NCBI GenBank assembly: GCA_902766525.1
Contig: CACXDX010000165.1
Coordinates: forward strand, 1 to 7,766
Reading direction: 5' to 3'
Length of the DNA stretch: 7,766 nt
Source: an uncultured Bacillota bacterium
Lineage (GTDB): Bacteria; Bacillota; Dehalobacteriia; UBA7702
The stretch's first letter is position 1. Each line of letters begins with the position of its first letter. The notes below the pieces were generated by a model that saw only the letters and a list, made by a program, of their open reading frames with translations, had not been told where the DNA came from and did no database searches. The position numbers and the translations under genes were made by a program. Below, in pieces: positions 1-5,720 of the stretch.

Positions 1-28
1 AGCCCATAATTGCGACTTTTGTTTTCAT
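1..28 (-). CDS. Start of an unidentified gene (first nine codons only)
   Basis: An ATG at 28..26 opens a frame reading MKTKVAIMG before the window ends. It is preceded by GGAGG with a 5-base gap and, further up, by a near-consensus promoter, so the start is well supported. The short hydrophobic stretch KVAIMG looks like the first beta strand of a nucleotide-binding or Rossmann-type fold, as in many dehydrogenases, kinases and reductases, but nine residues cannot identify a family. The 5' leader of about 70 bases holds a small inverted repeat (TTCCC/GGGAA, roughly 72-88) of unknown role. Confidence 0.7.
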
Positions 29-33
29 GTTTA

Positions 34-38
34 CCTCC
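34..38 (-). promoter_or_regulatory. Ribosome binding site of the leftmost partial gene
   Basis: The minus strand reads GGAGG, then TAAAC, then ATG. This is a strong Shine-Dalgarno match at good spacing and is the main evidence that a real gene starts at position 28. Confidence 0.8.
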
Positions 39-106
39 GGTTCTTTTATTTTCTGTATTTGTACTTGTACTTTCCCGACTCTTGGGAAGTAGAAAACTTG
101 TCTTTT

Positions 107-135
107 ATTATAAAATAATATGTATTATTTTTCAA
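107..135 (-). promoter_or_regulatory. Sigma-A-type promoter for the leftmost partial gene
   Basis: On the minus strand the -35 box is TTGAAA (130-135), the spacer is exactly 17 bp and the -10 box is TATAAT (107-112). Transcription should begin near position 100. The spacer contains an inverted repeat with 9-bp arms (112-120 and 123-131) around a 2-bp centre, which would place a dimeric regulator directly over the promoter if it is an operator. No particular repressor can be named from sequence. Confidence 0.8.
112..131. repeat. AT-rich palindrome in promoter spacer, possible operator
   Basis: The plus strand reads AAAATAATA-TG-TATTATTTT, perfect 9-bp arms with a 2-bp centre. It spans the spacer and touches both promoter boxes. 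Such dyads can be operators, but in DNA this AT-rich a chance palindrome is possible. Confidence 0.4.
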
Positions 136-136
136 T

Positions 137-173
137 AAAAAAATACTATTTTCTTTTACCGGCACTTTAGTAT
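137..173 (-). terminator. Weak candidate terminator after the MmcQ/YjbR gene
   Basis: On the minus strand ATACTA (168-173) can pair with TAGTAT (143-148) across a 19-base loop, followed by a run of T (137-143). The stem is short and AT-rich with a large loop, so termination would be poor. It is the only T-run hairpin seen between the stop at 219 and the next promoter. The T-run could instead simply be upstream AT-rich promoter DNA. Confidence 0.25.
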
Positions 174-218
174 CCGCTTTCCGCGTAATCTTTTTTTATC
201 CTTGATAAATGTCTGTCA

Positions 219-881
219 TTATTTCATTTTCGCGAGGATTCGGCTCTTTTCGATATATGCCTTCAGATCTTCATCACTTGTAACGCCGTCAAGAATCAAC
301 GTATACCAGCTTTTCTTATTCATATGCCATCCCGGGAAATGATTTTCCAAAGCGAGCAGCGCATCTTTTTCTTCCGGTTTCATGCGCAGATCGATGATCT
401 CCGAAACCTCTTCTCCGTCAAGACCGAGTTTTTTCTCCTCCACCGTCATGAGCACGGCATACCATTTTTGATTGTCCTTTCTGCGCAAAACGGAAGCAGT
501 GGGAAATTTAGGCCAGAGAAATTCAAGTTCATCACCGTAGTTTGTTTTGACATATTCCGTTACAACGGCAATCTGACGGCTCTGATAGACCGCATTCTCA
601 CAGCACTCATCCGCAACATCTCTGAGGACCTCCTCAATCAAAGACCGCACTTCACCGACGAACGCGCCGGAAGAATCCGTTTTATAAAGAACATAGGGCT
701 CTCCGCTCTCCGTCTCAATAAGATCGGTATCAACACCTTCTGTTGTTATGCGAAGGAACAGGCGAAAACCTCCGTTCATGACTGCTGTATCATATGAAAA
801 TACGCCGTTTTTTTCTTCGAATCCGTAAGTAATCAGTTTTTCCGGCACAATTTTTTTTCGGCAGAAGATATCTTCAAACAT
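219..881 (-). CDS. MmcQ/YjbR-family protein with an extra N-terminal domain
   Basis: A 220-residue cytoplasmic protein. Residues about 105-220 match the MmcQ/YjbR (DUF419) fold: GDELEFLWPKFP leads in, followed by RRKDNQKWYAVLM, then EIIDLRMKPEEKDAL, HFPGWHMNKKSWYTLILDG and a closing helix. The family has a CyaY-like fold and is often labelled DNA-binding, but its biochemical role is not established. Residues 1-100 form a separate domain containing GGFRLFLRIT, GEPYVLYKT and SGAFVGEVR; from memory, similar N-terminal extensions occur in Clostridia homologues of this family. There is no signal peptide or membrane segment. The start at 881 is preferred because AGGAAAG lies just upstream and a near-consensus promoter lies 30-60 bases away. 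The gene is probably monocistronic: a terminator hairpin lies beyond its promoter, and the next gene has its own promoter. Confidence 0.85.
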   Translation of the reverse strand: MFEDIFCRKKIVPEKLITYGFEEKNGVFSYDTAVMNGGFRLFLRITTEGVDTDLIETESGEPYVLYKTDSSGAFVGEVRSLIEEVLRDVADECCENAVYQSRQIAVVTEYVKTNYGDELEFLWPKFPTASVLRRKDNQKWYAVLMTVEEKKLGLDGEEVSEIIDLRMKPEEKDALLALENHFPGWHMNKKSWYTLILDGVTSDEDLKAYIEKSRILAKMK

Positions 882-913
882 TTCTCTTTCCTTCTTTAAT
901 CATACTGTTTATC

Positions 914-942
914 ATTGTATATGCTATAGGAAATGCTGTCAA
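914..942 (-). promoter_or_regulatory. Near-consensus sigma-A promoter of the MmcQ/YjbR gene
   Basis: On the minus strand: TTGACA (937-942, perfect -35), a 17-bp spacer, and TACAAT (914-919, 5 of 6). Transcription should start near 907, giving a leader of about 25 bases before the ATG at 881. The -35 box begins one base after the upstream terminator hairpin ends. Confidence 0.85.
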
Positions 943-943
943 C

Positions 944-976
944 AAAAATACTCTCCGTACTTCGGAGAGTATTTTT
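944..976. terminator. Perfect hairpin terminator, probably bidirectional
   Basis: AAAAATACTCTCCG (944-957) and CGGAGAGTATTTTT (963-976) are perfect 14-base complements around the 5-base loop TACTT. On the minus strand the stem lies just after the stop of the small gene (995) and ends in a T-run, so it should terminate that transcript. Its symmetry gives the same form on the plus strand, although no plus-strand gene is evident. Confidence 0.85.
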
Positions 977-994
977 AAAATCCATGCCTTTCCC

Positions 995-1174
995 TCACTC
1001 TTCATAGCGGGAAAGGTCAAAACCTTTTTGCAGTGCCATTTTGATCAGTTCTTCATCGTCAGCGCGTTCGATATCAAAAGACTCAAAAAGAGCTCCGCCG
1101 AATCCCGCACCGAAGCAGGCGCCGAAACAATCCTGCCTTAAATCTTCCCTTAATTTTTCAATATCAATGATCAT
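995..1174 (-). CDS. Small Gly/Cys-rich hypothetical protein (59 aa)
   Basis: I do not recognise a named family. From the preferred start the protein begins MIIDIEKLREDLRQD, an amphipathic helix-like stretch, followed by a small-residue segment CFGACFGAGFGGALF with two cysteines, and a charged acidic tail containing DDEELIKMALQKGFDLSRYEE's DEELIKMALQKG helix. The upstream ATG at 1207 would add 11 residues. The start at 1174 is preferred because GGGAG (1184-1188) sits just before it, and because the likely promoter would begin transcription only a few bases before 1207. The gene is followed at once by a perfect terminator, so it forms its own transcription unit. The tail ending in DEELIKMALQKGFDL resembles a layout seen in short clostridial hypotheticals, but this is a weak impression. 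A function cannot be given. Confidence 0.65.
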   Translation of the reverse strand: MIIDIEKLREDLRQDCFGACFGAGFGGALFESFDIERADDEELIKMALQKGFDLSRYEE

Positions 1175-1183
1175 TGCTTCTCT

Positions 1184-1188
1184 CTCCC
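1184..1188 (-). promoter_or_regulatory. Ribosome binding site that sets the small gene's start at 1174
   Basis: GGGAG followed by AGAGAAGCA lies before the ATG at 1174. The in-frame ATG at 1207 has only AT-rich DNA before it and no purine-rich site, so the shorter product is favoured. Confidence 0.6.
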
Positions 1189-1219
1189 GCATAATCCGTT
1201 TATACATTTTTTAATAAGC

Positions 1220-1248
1220 ATTTTGTCACATTTTCATTTTTCATACAA
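1220..1248 (-). promoter_or_regulatory. Putative promoter of the small Gly/Cys-rich gene
   Basis: On the minus strand: TTGTAT (1243-1248), a 17-bp spacer ending TGA, and CAAAAT (1220-1225), so a TG motif lies one base before the -10 box (extended -10). The boxes are individually weak. Support comes from the same arrangement, without gaps, upstream of the SLH/CotH gene (5239-5267). Transcription would start near 1213, leaving a leader of about 39 bases before the ATG at 1174. Confidence 0.45.
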
Positions 1249-1291
1249 TGCTTGAACTTGATTCATCTTAATTCTTTTTTAAAATTACTCG

Positions 1292-1319
1292 GAGAGGCAA
1301 AGTCATTGCTTTGCCTCTC
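1292..1319 (-). terminator. Hairpin after the SLH/CotH gene, likely terminator
   Basis: GAGAGGCAAAG (1292-1302) and CTTTGCCTCTC (1309-1319) form a perfect 11-bp stem with a 6-base loop, 23 bases after the stop of the large gene. The sequence that follows on the minus strand is CGAGTAATTTT, T-rich but without an immediate T-run, so termination may be less efficient than at the other two strong hairpins. Confidence 0.55.
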
Positions 1320-1342
1320 TTCAAAATAGCTTTTTTAAAATG

Positions 1343-4300
1343 TTACGAATTCATATTCCTGTAAAGGAACGTCACAACCTGACCTCTCGTGCAGGGAGCG
1401 GAAGGAGAGAATTTCCCATTACCGGTCCCGCCGGTAATATTGTTTTCCACGGCCCAGAGCACGGCCTTGTAGTAATAATCCCCGGCTTTCACATCATTAA
1501 AGGGATTCTTCGACTGCTTCGGTTCCGGTTTCCCCGCCGCTCTCCACAGGAAAGTCACAACCTGACCTCTTGTACAGGGTGCATCCGGAGAGAACGTATT
1601 GACCGATGTTCCGGAGGTCACACCGTTTTCCACTGCCCACAGCACAGCTTTATAGTAATAGCTGCCTGCTTTTACATCTTTGAAGGGATTTTTTGTTGTT
1701 TTCGGTTCCGGGGATTTCTCCGCTCGCCAGAGGAAGGTCACCACCTGACCTCTCGTGCAGGTGTCATCCGGTGAGAAAGTATTCGCCGAAGTACCTTCGG
1801 TAACACCGGTTTCCACCGCCCAAAGAACGGGATCATAGAAATACTGTTTCTCGGGAACATCCTCAAAAGGATTCCCTTTGGCGGAAAGGATCTCCTTCTT
1901 GGTATGACTCGGATCGTTCTTACAGGTATAGAGAATTTCGCCCTCCTGCAAGATTGTTGCTTCTTTTGTAACGATACCTTCGTCCCAGTCATGACCGAGG
2001 GCCTTGATCGTTTTCATTTCACGGCTTATTTCCGTATCGCAGACCGAGCAATAGATAACCTCATCATAGCTGCCGGCTTTTTCACAGGAAGCATTTATGA
2101 CATTTTCCTTTACAGCATCACCGGGCGTATGACCAAGCGCATCAATTTCGCGGATCTCCTCTTCATCACAGCGGCTGCAGATGCGTCTTTCTTCACCTTT
2201 TGCCGTACAGGTCGGTTCCGTGGTCATCGTCCAATCCCCGAAATCATGACCAAGGGGTTTGCTTTCATCAGCTTTGTAGCTATCGCCGCAGCGCGAGCAG
2301 GTATAAATAGTATAGCCGCCTTCCGTACAGGTCGGCGCTGTCAGATCAGACTCATATTCATGGCCGAGAGCGGCGGTTTCATCAGCTTTGTAACTTTCAC
2401 CGCAGCGTGAGCAGGTATAGGTGGTATAGCCGCCTTCCGTACAGGTCGGTGTCGTCACCGTTGATTCGTATTCATGGCCGAGAGCGCTGACAGACACTTC
2501 TTTTGTGTCACTGTAGGAATTGCCTTTAAAAGTAACGCTTGCGGAATATGTGTTTTTCCCGGCAGCTTCACATGTCGGCGCAACCGTGGAAATTTCAAGT
2601 TCCGTATCGGTTTCACTAAAGCTGAATTCAGCCTGACCATCATTAGTTGAAAACGTGGCCACAGCCTTCGTATAACCGTTTTCGTCATCACCCGTCCATG
2701 TCCATACCGCTTCTCCGTATGTACGGGCAGTTGCGGTATACGTTGCCGTATACGTCGCATCCGCAGTAACTGCGCCGATTGCGGGAGTCCAGCCTGAGAA
2801 GGTAAAATAGTAATCTTCAGTGGCTGCCTTTGTCGGAGTGCCTCCGTCATATACGGGCATTTCTCCGTATACCATTTCTTTCTTCTGCAGTTCGGTACCG
2901 TCTTCATTCAGGAATTTTACCGTATAAGTTTTTACTTTTACCGTAATCGTCAGGTCACCGGAGACCTTCGTAAGACGGTAACCGTTGGGAATTCCCGTAT
3001 CATCCGGCCCCTTCAAATTTTTGTATGCCGTGGTCGGAGCAGCGGTGACGCTTTCCAATTCATAACCGGGTTCCAAATTGACCACAAAGTTGATCTGTCC
3101 GTCTCCGGAACAATCGATCAACCCCGTATCACTGTTGCGCGGATGAGCGCTTGCAGCCTGATCCACATGGGCACCGCCGATATCCTGAGTCTCATATACC
3201 GTAACGGAGGCACCCGGATCGCAGGTGATGGTCGCCGTCCTGAGCACCTCACCGCAAACGCTACAAGTGCCATCCACATAATTATGAGCAATTTTCGGCA
3301 GAGTTTCCGTATAGCTGTCGCCGCATATCGGGCAGGTATAAACAACCGAACCGTCAGCGGTACAAGTCGCCGCAGTTATTTCCGCAGCATATTGATGTTC
3401 ACAAGTTGCGGGATCCACATAAGTGGGATCATAATAATTGTTATGGAACCACAGTGACCGGGTTGTGATATAGGTCTTCAGATTCTCGGCATAGTTGGGC
3501 CAGTCCGTTTTAGAGTTCGTTGTTGCCAAGTAGGTCTGCTGATATGGGCTTGAACCCAAAGAAGTCTGTTTGGCATAATAATGGTTATCTTTTCCCGTAT
3601 TATGGCCAAGATCATTGACCTTAATGTGATTCATTCTGGCAGAGGCATCGATTTCGTTGATCATTTGATTTGTATCATCAGACAAATCATCAAAGAATGA
3701 GCGATTCTTATTGTATTGTTTTTCGACTTCTTCTCTAAAATCCTCATGCTTTGTATATAAAGTCTTATAAATAGACGTCTTGTATTCTGTAACGTTTTGA
3801 ATAAAAACTCCCTCTGCGTTTCTACGGTCACCATTCCTGCGGTCATCCGCTTTACCCAAAGATGAGTTTTGATAAACCGAACCCATGGCATTATCCAAAT
3901 CCCAGAGCGGGCCGGCAATCAGTTTATCGTTATCGGTCTGACCGTCGCGGTGGAACAGGATACTCCCGGCACAGATGTCATAGCTCTTAACGTACTCATG
4001 CATAAGATACATTTTGGCGAAGCTCTCGATATCGATATAATCGGTATAACGTTTGCCCTTGTCATTGTAGCCGGTATCGGAACGCATGGCATCCCATGCG
4101 TCCTGAAGCCAGGACTGAATTTCGCCGGCGGCCGCTTCCATATTTTCGGGACTCTCATCAACGACACCGTCCTTCAGAAGGAGATTATCACCCATTTTCT
4201 TTACGGTGATACGATTATAACAGGAATCCCAACCGAAAGCTTCTTTCAAGCCTTCAAGGGTAAACTGAGGATCACCGCCATTGGCTACAGCAGGTTCTTT

Positions 4301-5134
4301 ATAGTTATCTTCCTCGATCATAAAACCGTTTTTGGTTACAAAAGAATCGGTTTTGGGCGTAACGGTATAGCAGCCCTGATACTCGCCGTTCATCCAAACA
4401 TCGGCCGAAGCGGTATCCTGGCCGATGCCGATCTCATAAGCCAGATGAAAACCGGAGCGATTACAGAGCAAACTGCGATCCAAAACTTCTGCAAGCAAGG
4501 TCCATTTTTTGGTTTTAGCTGAATCAATACCGGGAAAGTTGATCTTAGAATCCAACGTAATATTATATGGTTTTTTATCGTCCGATTCTTTCCACGTAGC
4601 GTTGCCGCGCCCCTTGATTTTGGGCATACCGTACCACTGACCGTTGATGTTGACTCTGCCGCTGCATTCGATATTATGCTCTTTGTCCCCATCCATTTGG
4701 GCAACGGTAGGTTTCCCGTCGCTCTCATCGATATCAATGAAAACAGCCGGTACGCCGACGGAGCCCTGATAGGTAATCATTTTAAATGATGTCGTCTGAC
4801 TCCCATTCCGGAAGCTGTAGGTTTTTTCAGTATTCACCGGCGGAATGGGACAGCTGCCGCTTGTGTAGCTCACGCCGTCGACCGTTAATTGCAGATCACC
4901 GTCCCAGGAAAGAAAACATTCTTCCAAATCAGCATTGCCGGGCAGATACAACTGATAAATATAGGTCGTGCCCGTTAGGGATTTAAAAACATCGATCTGC
5001 GCGGGAATACCGTTCGTCTCTGTCGACGCCACCCACATATTCGGGGGTTCTACGGCAGCCCGGGCACCAAACGCAAAGAAAAGACTGATAAACATTATCA
5101 ATAATAGAGGTATTCTGCGCTTTTTCCAATTCAT
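1343..5134 (-). CDS. Secreted CotH-kinase protein with CxxC repeats and three SLH domains
   Basis: A 1263-residue exported protein. The signal peptide is residues 1-26 (MNWKKRR, a hydrophobic core, then GARA|A). Residues 27-130 are an unassigned, probably beta-rich domain. Residues 131-565 are a CotH-type atypical kinase domain: KIKGRGNATW (172-181), KKPYNITL (187-194), WTLLAEVLDRSLLCN (211-225), VWMNGEYQGCYTVTPK (246-261) and AGPLWDLDNAMG (407-418), the last carrying acidic residues likely to bind metal. CotH proteins are known to phosphorylate spore-coat proteins and are also common in anaerobe surface proteins. CxxC repeats follow (577-631), then a beta domain (632-735), an InlB/Listeria-Bacteroides-like repeat (736-803), more CxxC repeats (886-1086) and SLH domains (1088-1140, 1149-1200, 1209-1260), which bind secondary cell-wall polymer. 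GGGAGG precedes the ATG by 7 bases. It should be wall-anchored and extracellular; its substrate is unknown. Confidence 0.9.
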   Translation of the reverse strand: MNWKKRRIPLLLIMFISLFFAFGARAAVEPPNMWVASTETNGIPAQIDVFKSLTGTTYIYQLYLPGNADLEECFLSWDGDLQLTVDGVSYTSGSCPIPPVNTEKTYSFRNGSQTTSFKMITYQGSVGVPAVFIDIDESDGKPTVAQMDGDKEHNIECSGRVNINGQWYGMPKIKGRGNATWKESDDKKPYNITLDSKINFPGIDSAKTKKWTLLAEVLDRSLLCNRSGFHLAYEIGIGQDTASADVWMNGEYQGCYTVTPKTDSFVTKNGFMIEEDNYKEPAVANGGDPQFTLEGLKEAFGWDSCYNRITVKKMGDNLLLKDGVVDESPENMEAAAGEIQSWLQDAWDAMRSDTGYNDKGKRYTDYIDIESFAKMYLMHEYVKSYDICAGSILFHRDGQTDNDKLIAGPLWDLDNAMGSVYQNSSLGKADDRRNGDRRNAEGVFIQNVTEYKTSIYKTLYTKHEDFREEVEKQYNKNRSFFDDLSDDTNQMINEIDASARMNHIKVNDLGHNTGKDNHYYAKQTSLGSSPYQQTYLATTNSKTDWPNYAENLKTYITTRSLWFHNNYYDPTYVDPATCEHQYAAEITAATCTADGSVVYTCPICGDSYTETLPKIAHNYVDGTCSVCGEVLRTATITCDPGASVTVYETQDIGGAHVDQAASAHPRNSDTGLIDCSGDGQINFVVNLEPGYELESVTAAPTTAYKNLKGPDDTGIPNGYRLTKVSGDLTITVKVKTYTVKFLNEDGTELQKKEMVYGEMPVYDGGTPTKAATEDYYFTFSGWTPAIGAVTADATYTATYTATARTYGEAVWTWTGDDENGYTKAVATFSTNDGQAEFSFSETDTELEISTVAPTCEAAGKNTYSASVTFKGNSYSDTKEVSVSALGHEYESTVTTPTCTEGGYTTYTCSRCGESYKADETAALGHEYESDLTAPTCTEGGYTIYTCSRCGDSYKADESKPLGHDFGDWTMTTEPTCTAKGEERRICSRCDEEEIREIDALGHTPGDAVKENVINASCEKAGSYDEVIYCSVCDTEISREMKTIKALGHDWDEGIVTKEATILQEGEILYTCKNDPSHTKKEILSAKGNPFEDVPEKQYFYDPVLWAVETGVTEGTSANTFSPDDTCTRGQVVTFLWRAEKSPEPKTTKNPFKDVKAGSYYYKAVLWAVENGVTSGTSVNTFSPDAPCTRGQVVTFLWRAAGKPEPKQSKNPFNDVKAGDYYYKAVLWAVENNITGGTGNGKFSPSAPCTRGQVVTFLYRNMNS
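1355..1873 (-). repeat. Three tandem SLH domains (cell-wall anchor)
   Basis: Residues 1088-1140, 1149-1200 and 1209-1260 each run NPFxDV, YYxxVLWAVExxxTxGT, FSPxxxCTRGQVVTFLWR, about 60 residues apart, with linkers of the type PEPKxxK. At DNA level the units stay similar, most clearly in the segments near 1369, 1553 and 1737 (gtcacaacctgacctct and variants). TRGQ stands where the classical ITRAE motif lies. The domains should hold the protein to cell-wall polysaccharide. Confidence 0.92.
1877..2479 (-). repeat. Tandem GH/TC/CxxCG zinc-ribbon-like repeats
   Basis: Residues 886-1086 hold five units of about 38-45 residues with the plan LGHxx, a short strand, PTCTxGGYxxYTCSRCG and a charged linker. 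The first two (886-923 and 924-961) are nearly identical in protein and DNA, 114 bp apart. The third and fourth (962-1000, 1001-1046) keep C plus CxxC. The fifth (1047-1086) has lost the first Cys and ends TCKNDPSHTKK. A cysteine-free variant (849-884) precedes them. Cys/His spacing suggests metal binding or disulfides, but this is inferred. Confidence 0.8.
3242..3406 (-). repeat. First block of CxxC repeats following the kinase domain
   Basis: Residues 577-631 contain one full unit (CEHQY, TAATCTADGSVVYTCPICG) and a short one (AHNYVDGTCSVCGEVL). They match the later block in plan but are separated from it by the beta-rich region at 632-848, so the repeats flank that region on both sides. Confidence 0.75.
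3440..4747 (-). other. CotH kinase domain region
   Basis: Residues about 130-565 of the large surface protein. The ordered motifs KGRGNATW, KKPYNITL, LDRSLLCN, NGEYQGCY and GPLWDLD are the hallmark series of CotH proteins, and the region has a typical length. TPK follows NGEYQGCYTV where many CotH proteins carry a glutamate (TEK). The glycine-rich GRGN, the conserved lysines and the DLD acidic pair are present, so the domain is probably not degenerate, but activity cannot be judged from sequence alone. Confidence 0.88.
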
Positions 5135-5141
5135 ATCCTAT

Positions 5142-5147
5142 CCTCCC
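5142..5147 (-). promoter_or_regulatory. Ribosome binding site of the SLH/CotH gene
   Basis: The minus strand reads GGGAGG, then the 7 bases ATAGGAT, then ATG at 5134. It fixes the start, which also gives a clean signal peptide. Confidence 0.8.
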
Positions 5148-5238
5148 GTTTCTTTACAAAAATGCATTGTTCGGACTCTTTACGTTGTAAAAATAATCAT
5201 TAGTTCACAATATAAAAATATTCTAATAACACACTAAT

Positions 5239-5267
5239 ATTTTATCACTTTTCTTCAAATCATACAA
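5239..5267 (-). promoter_or_regulatory. Putative extended -10 promoter of the SLH/CotH gene
   Basis: On the minus strand: TTGTAT (5262-5267), a 17-bp spacer ending TGA, and TAAAAT (5239-5244, 5 of 6), giving an extended -10 of the TGnTATAAT type. Transcription would start near 5232 with an AT-rich leader of about 98 bases. The whole unit resembles, without gaps, the one before the small gene at 1174. Confidence 0.5.
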
Positions 5268-5340
5268 TGCATATTTCCCATATTTATTTCTGTATAATAT
5301 CAATTTATGCCTACTCCTTTGATCTGCTTTTTTTTAAAAG

Positions 5341-5374
5341 AATTAAAAAAGCCTGCCGAATTATCGGCAGGCTT
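5341..5374 (-). terminator. Intrinsic terminator of greA-lysS
   Basis: AAGCCTGCCGA (5349-5359) and TCGGCAGGCTT (5364-5374) make a perfect 11-bp GC-rich stem with a 4-base loop. On the minus strand it is followed by TTTTAATT and starts 16 bases after the lysS stop. This is a strong rho-independent terminator. Confidence 0.93.
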
Positions 5375-5390
5375 CATGAGCCGTCGTCTT

Positions 5391-5720
5391 TTAATAAAGC
5401 TTGGCACCCGCGGGGATGTGAGAATCAACCATAAGAAGCTGAAGCTTTTCTTCCTCCCCTTCCTTATGAACGGCACTGAGCAGCATACCGCAGGATTCAA
5501 TACCCATCATTTTCCGTGGCGGCAGGTTAACAATGGCAATGCAGGTTTTACCGACCAATTCTTCCGGTTCGTAATAGGCATGGATACCGCTTAAAATCGT
5601 TCTTTCTTCTCCACTGCCGTCATCCAGCGTAAAGTTCAGGAGCTTCTTTGATTTGGGCACGGCTTCGCACGATAGTACTTTCACCGCGCGAAAATCAGAT
5701 TTACTGAAGGTTTCAAAATC
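5391..5720 (-). other. C-terminal EMAPII/Trbp111-type tRNA-binding domain of LysRS
   Basis: The last 110 residues or so carry the OB-fold tRNA-binding signature: DFRAVKVLSCEAVPKSKKLLNF, then RTILSGI, then NLPPRKMMGIESCGMLLSA. In MetRS this type of domain raises general tRNA affinity and mediates dimerisation. Its fusion to LysRS is inferred to do the same here. Confidence 0.9.

Noticed and set aside
324..797. 157-codon plus-strand frame opposite the MmcQ/YjbR gene
   Set aside because: The minus strand here encodes a recognisable MmcQ/YjbR protein with promoter and ribosome site; the plus frame is a compositional shadow.
1241..1249. CATACAAT on the plus strand (also at 5261-5268), resembling a sporulation sigma-E -10 box
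   Set aside because: It faces away from every recognised gene and no ATATT-type -35 box sits at proper spacing; it is better explained as the complement of the shared minus-strand element.
1355..2479. Regularly spaced DNA repeats that could suggest a CRISPR or intergenic repeat array
   Set aside because: Periodicity matches codons of SLH and CxxC protein repeats (about 114 and 180 bp), with no unique spacers between short identical repeats.
3869..4522. Open frame of 217 codons on the plus strand, and other plus-strand frames within the large gene and lysS
   Set aside because: They are antisense to long frames with clear protein families, their translations show no recognisable domain, and none has a convincing ribosome site or promoter.
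5293..5298. Perfect TATAAT on the plus strand downstream of lysS, possible antisense or small RNA promoter
   Set aside because: No -35 box lies at 16-18 bp, and the only strong hairpin downstream is the lysS terminator; AT-rich intergenic DNA easily gives this hexamer.
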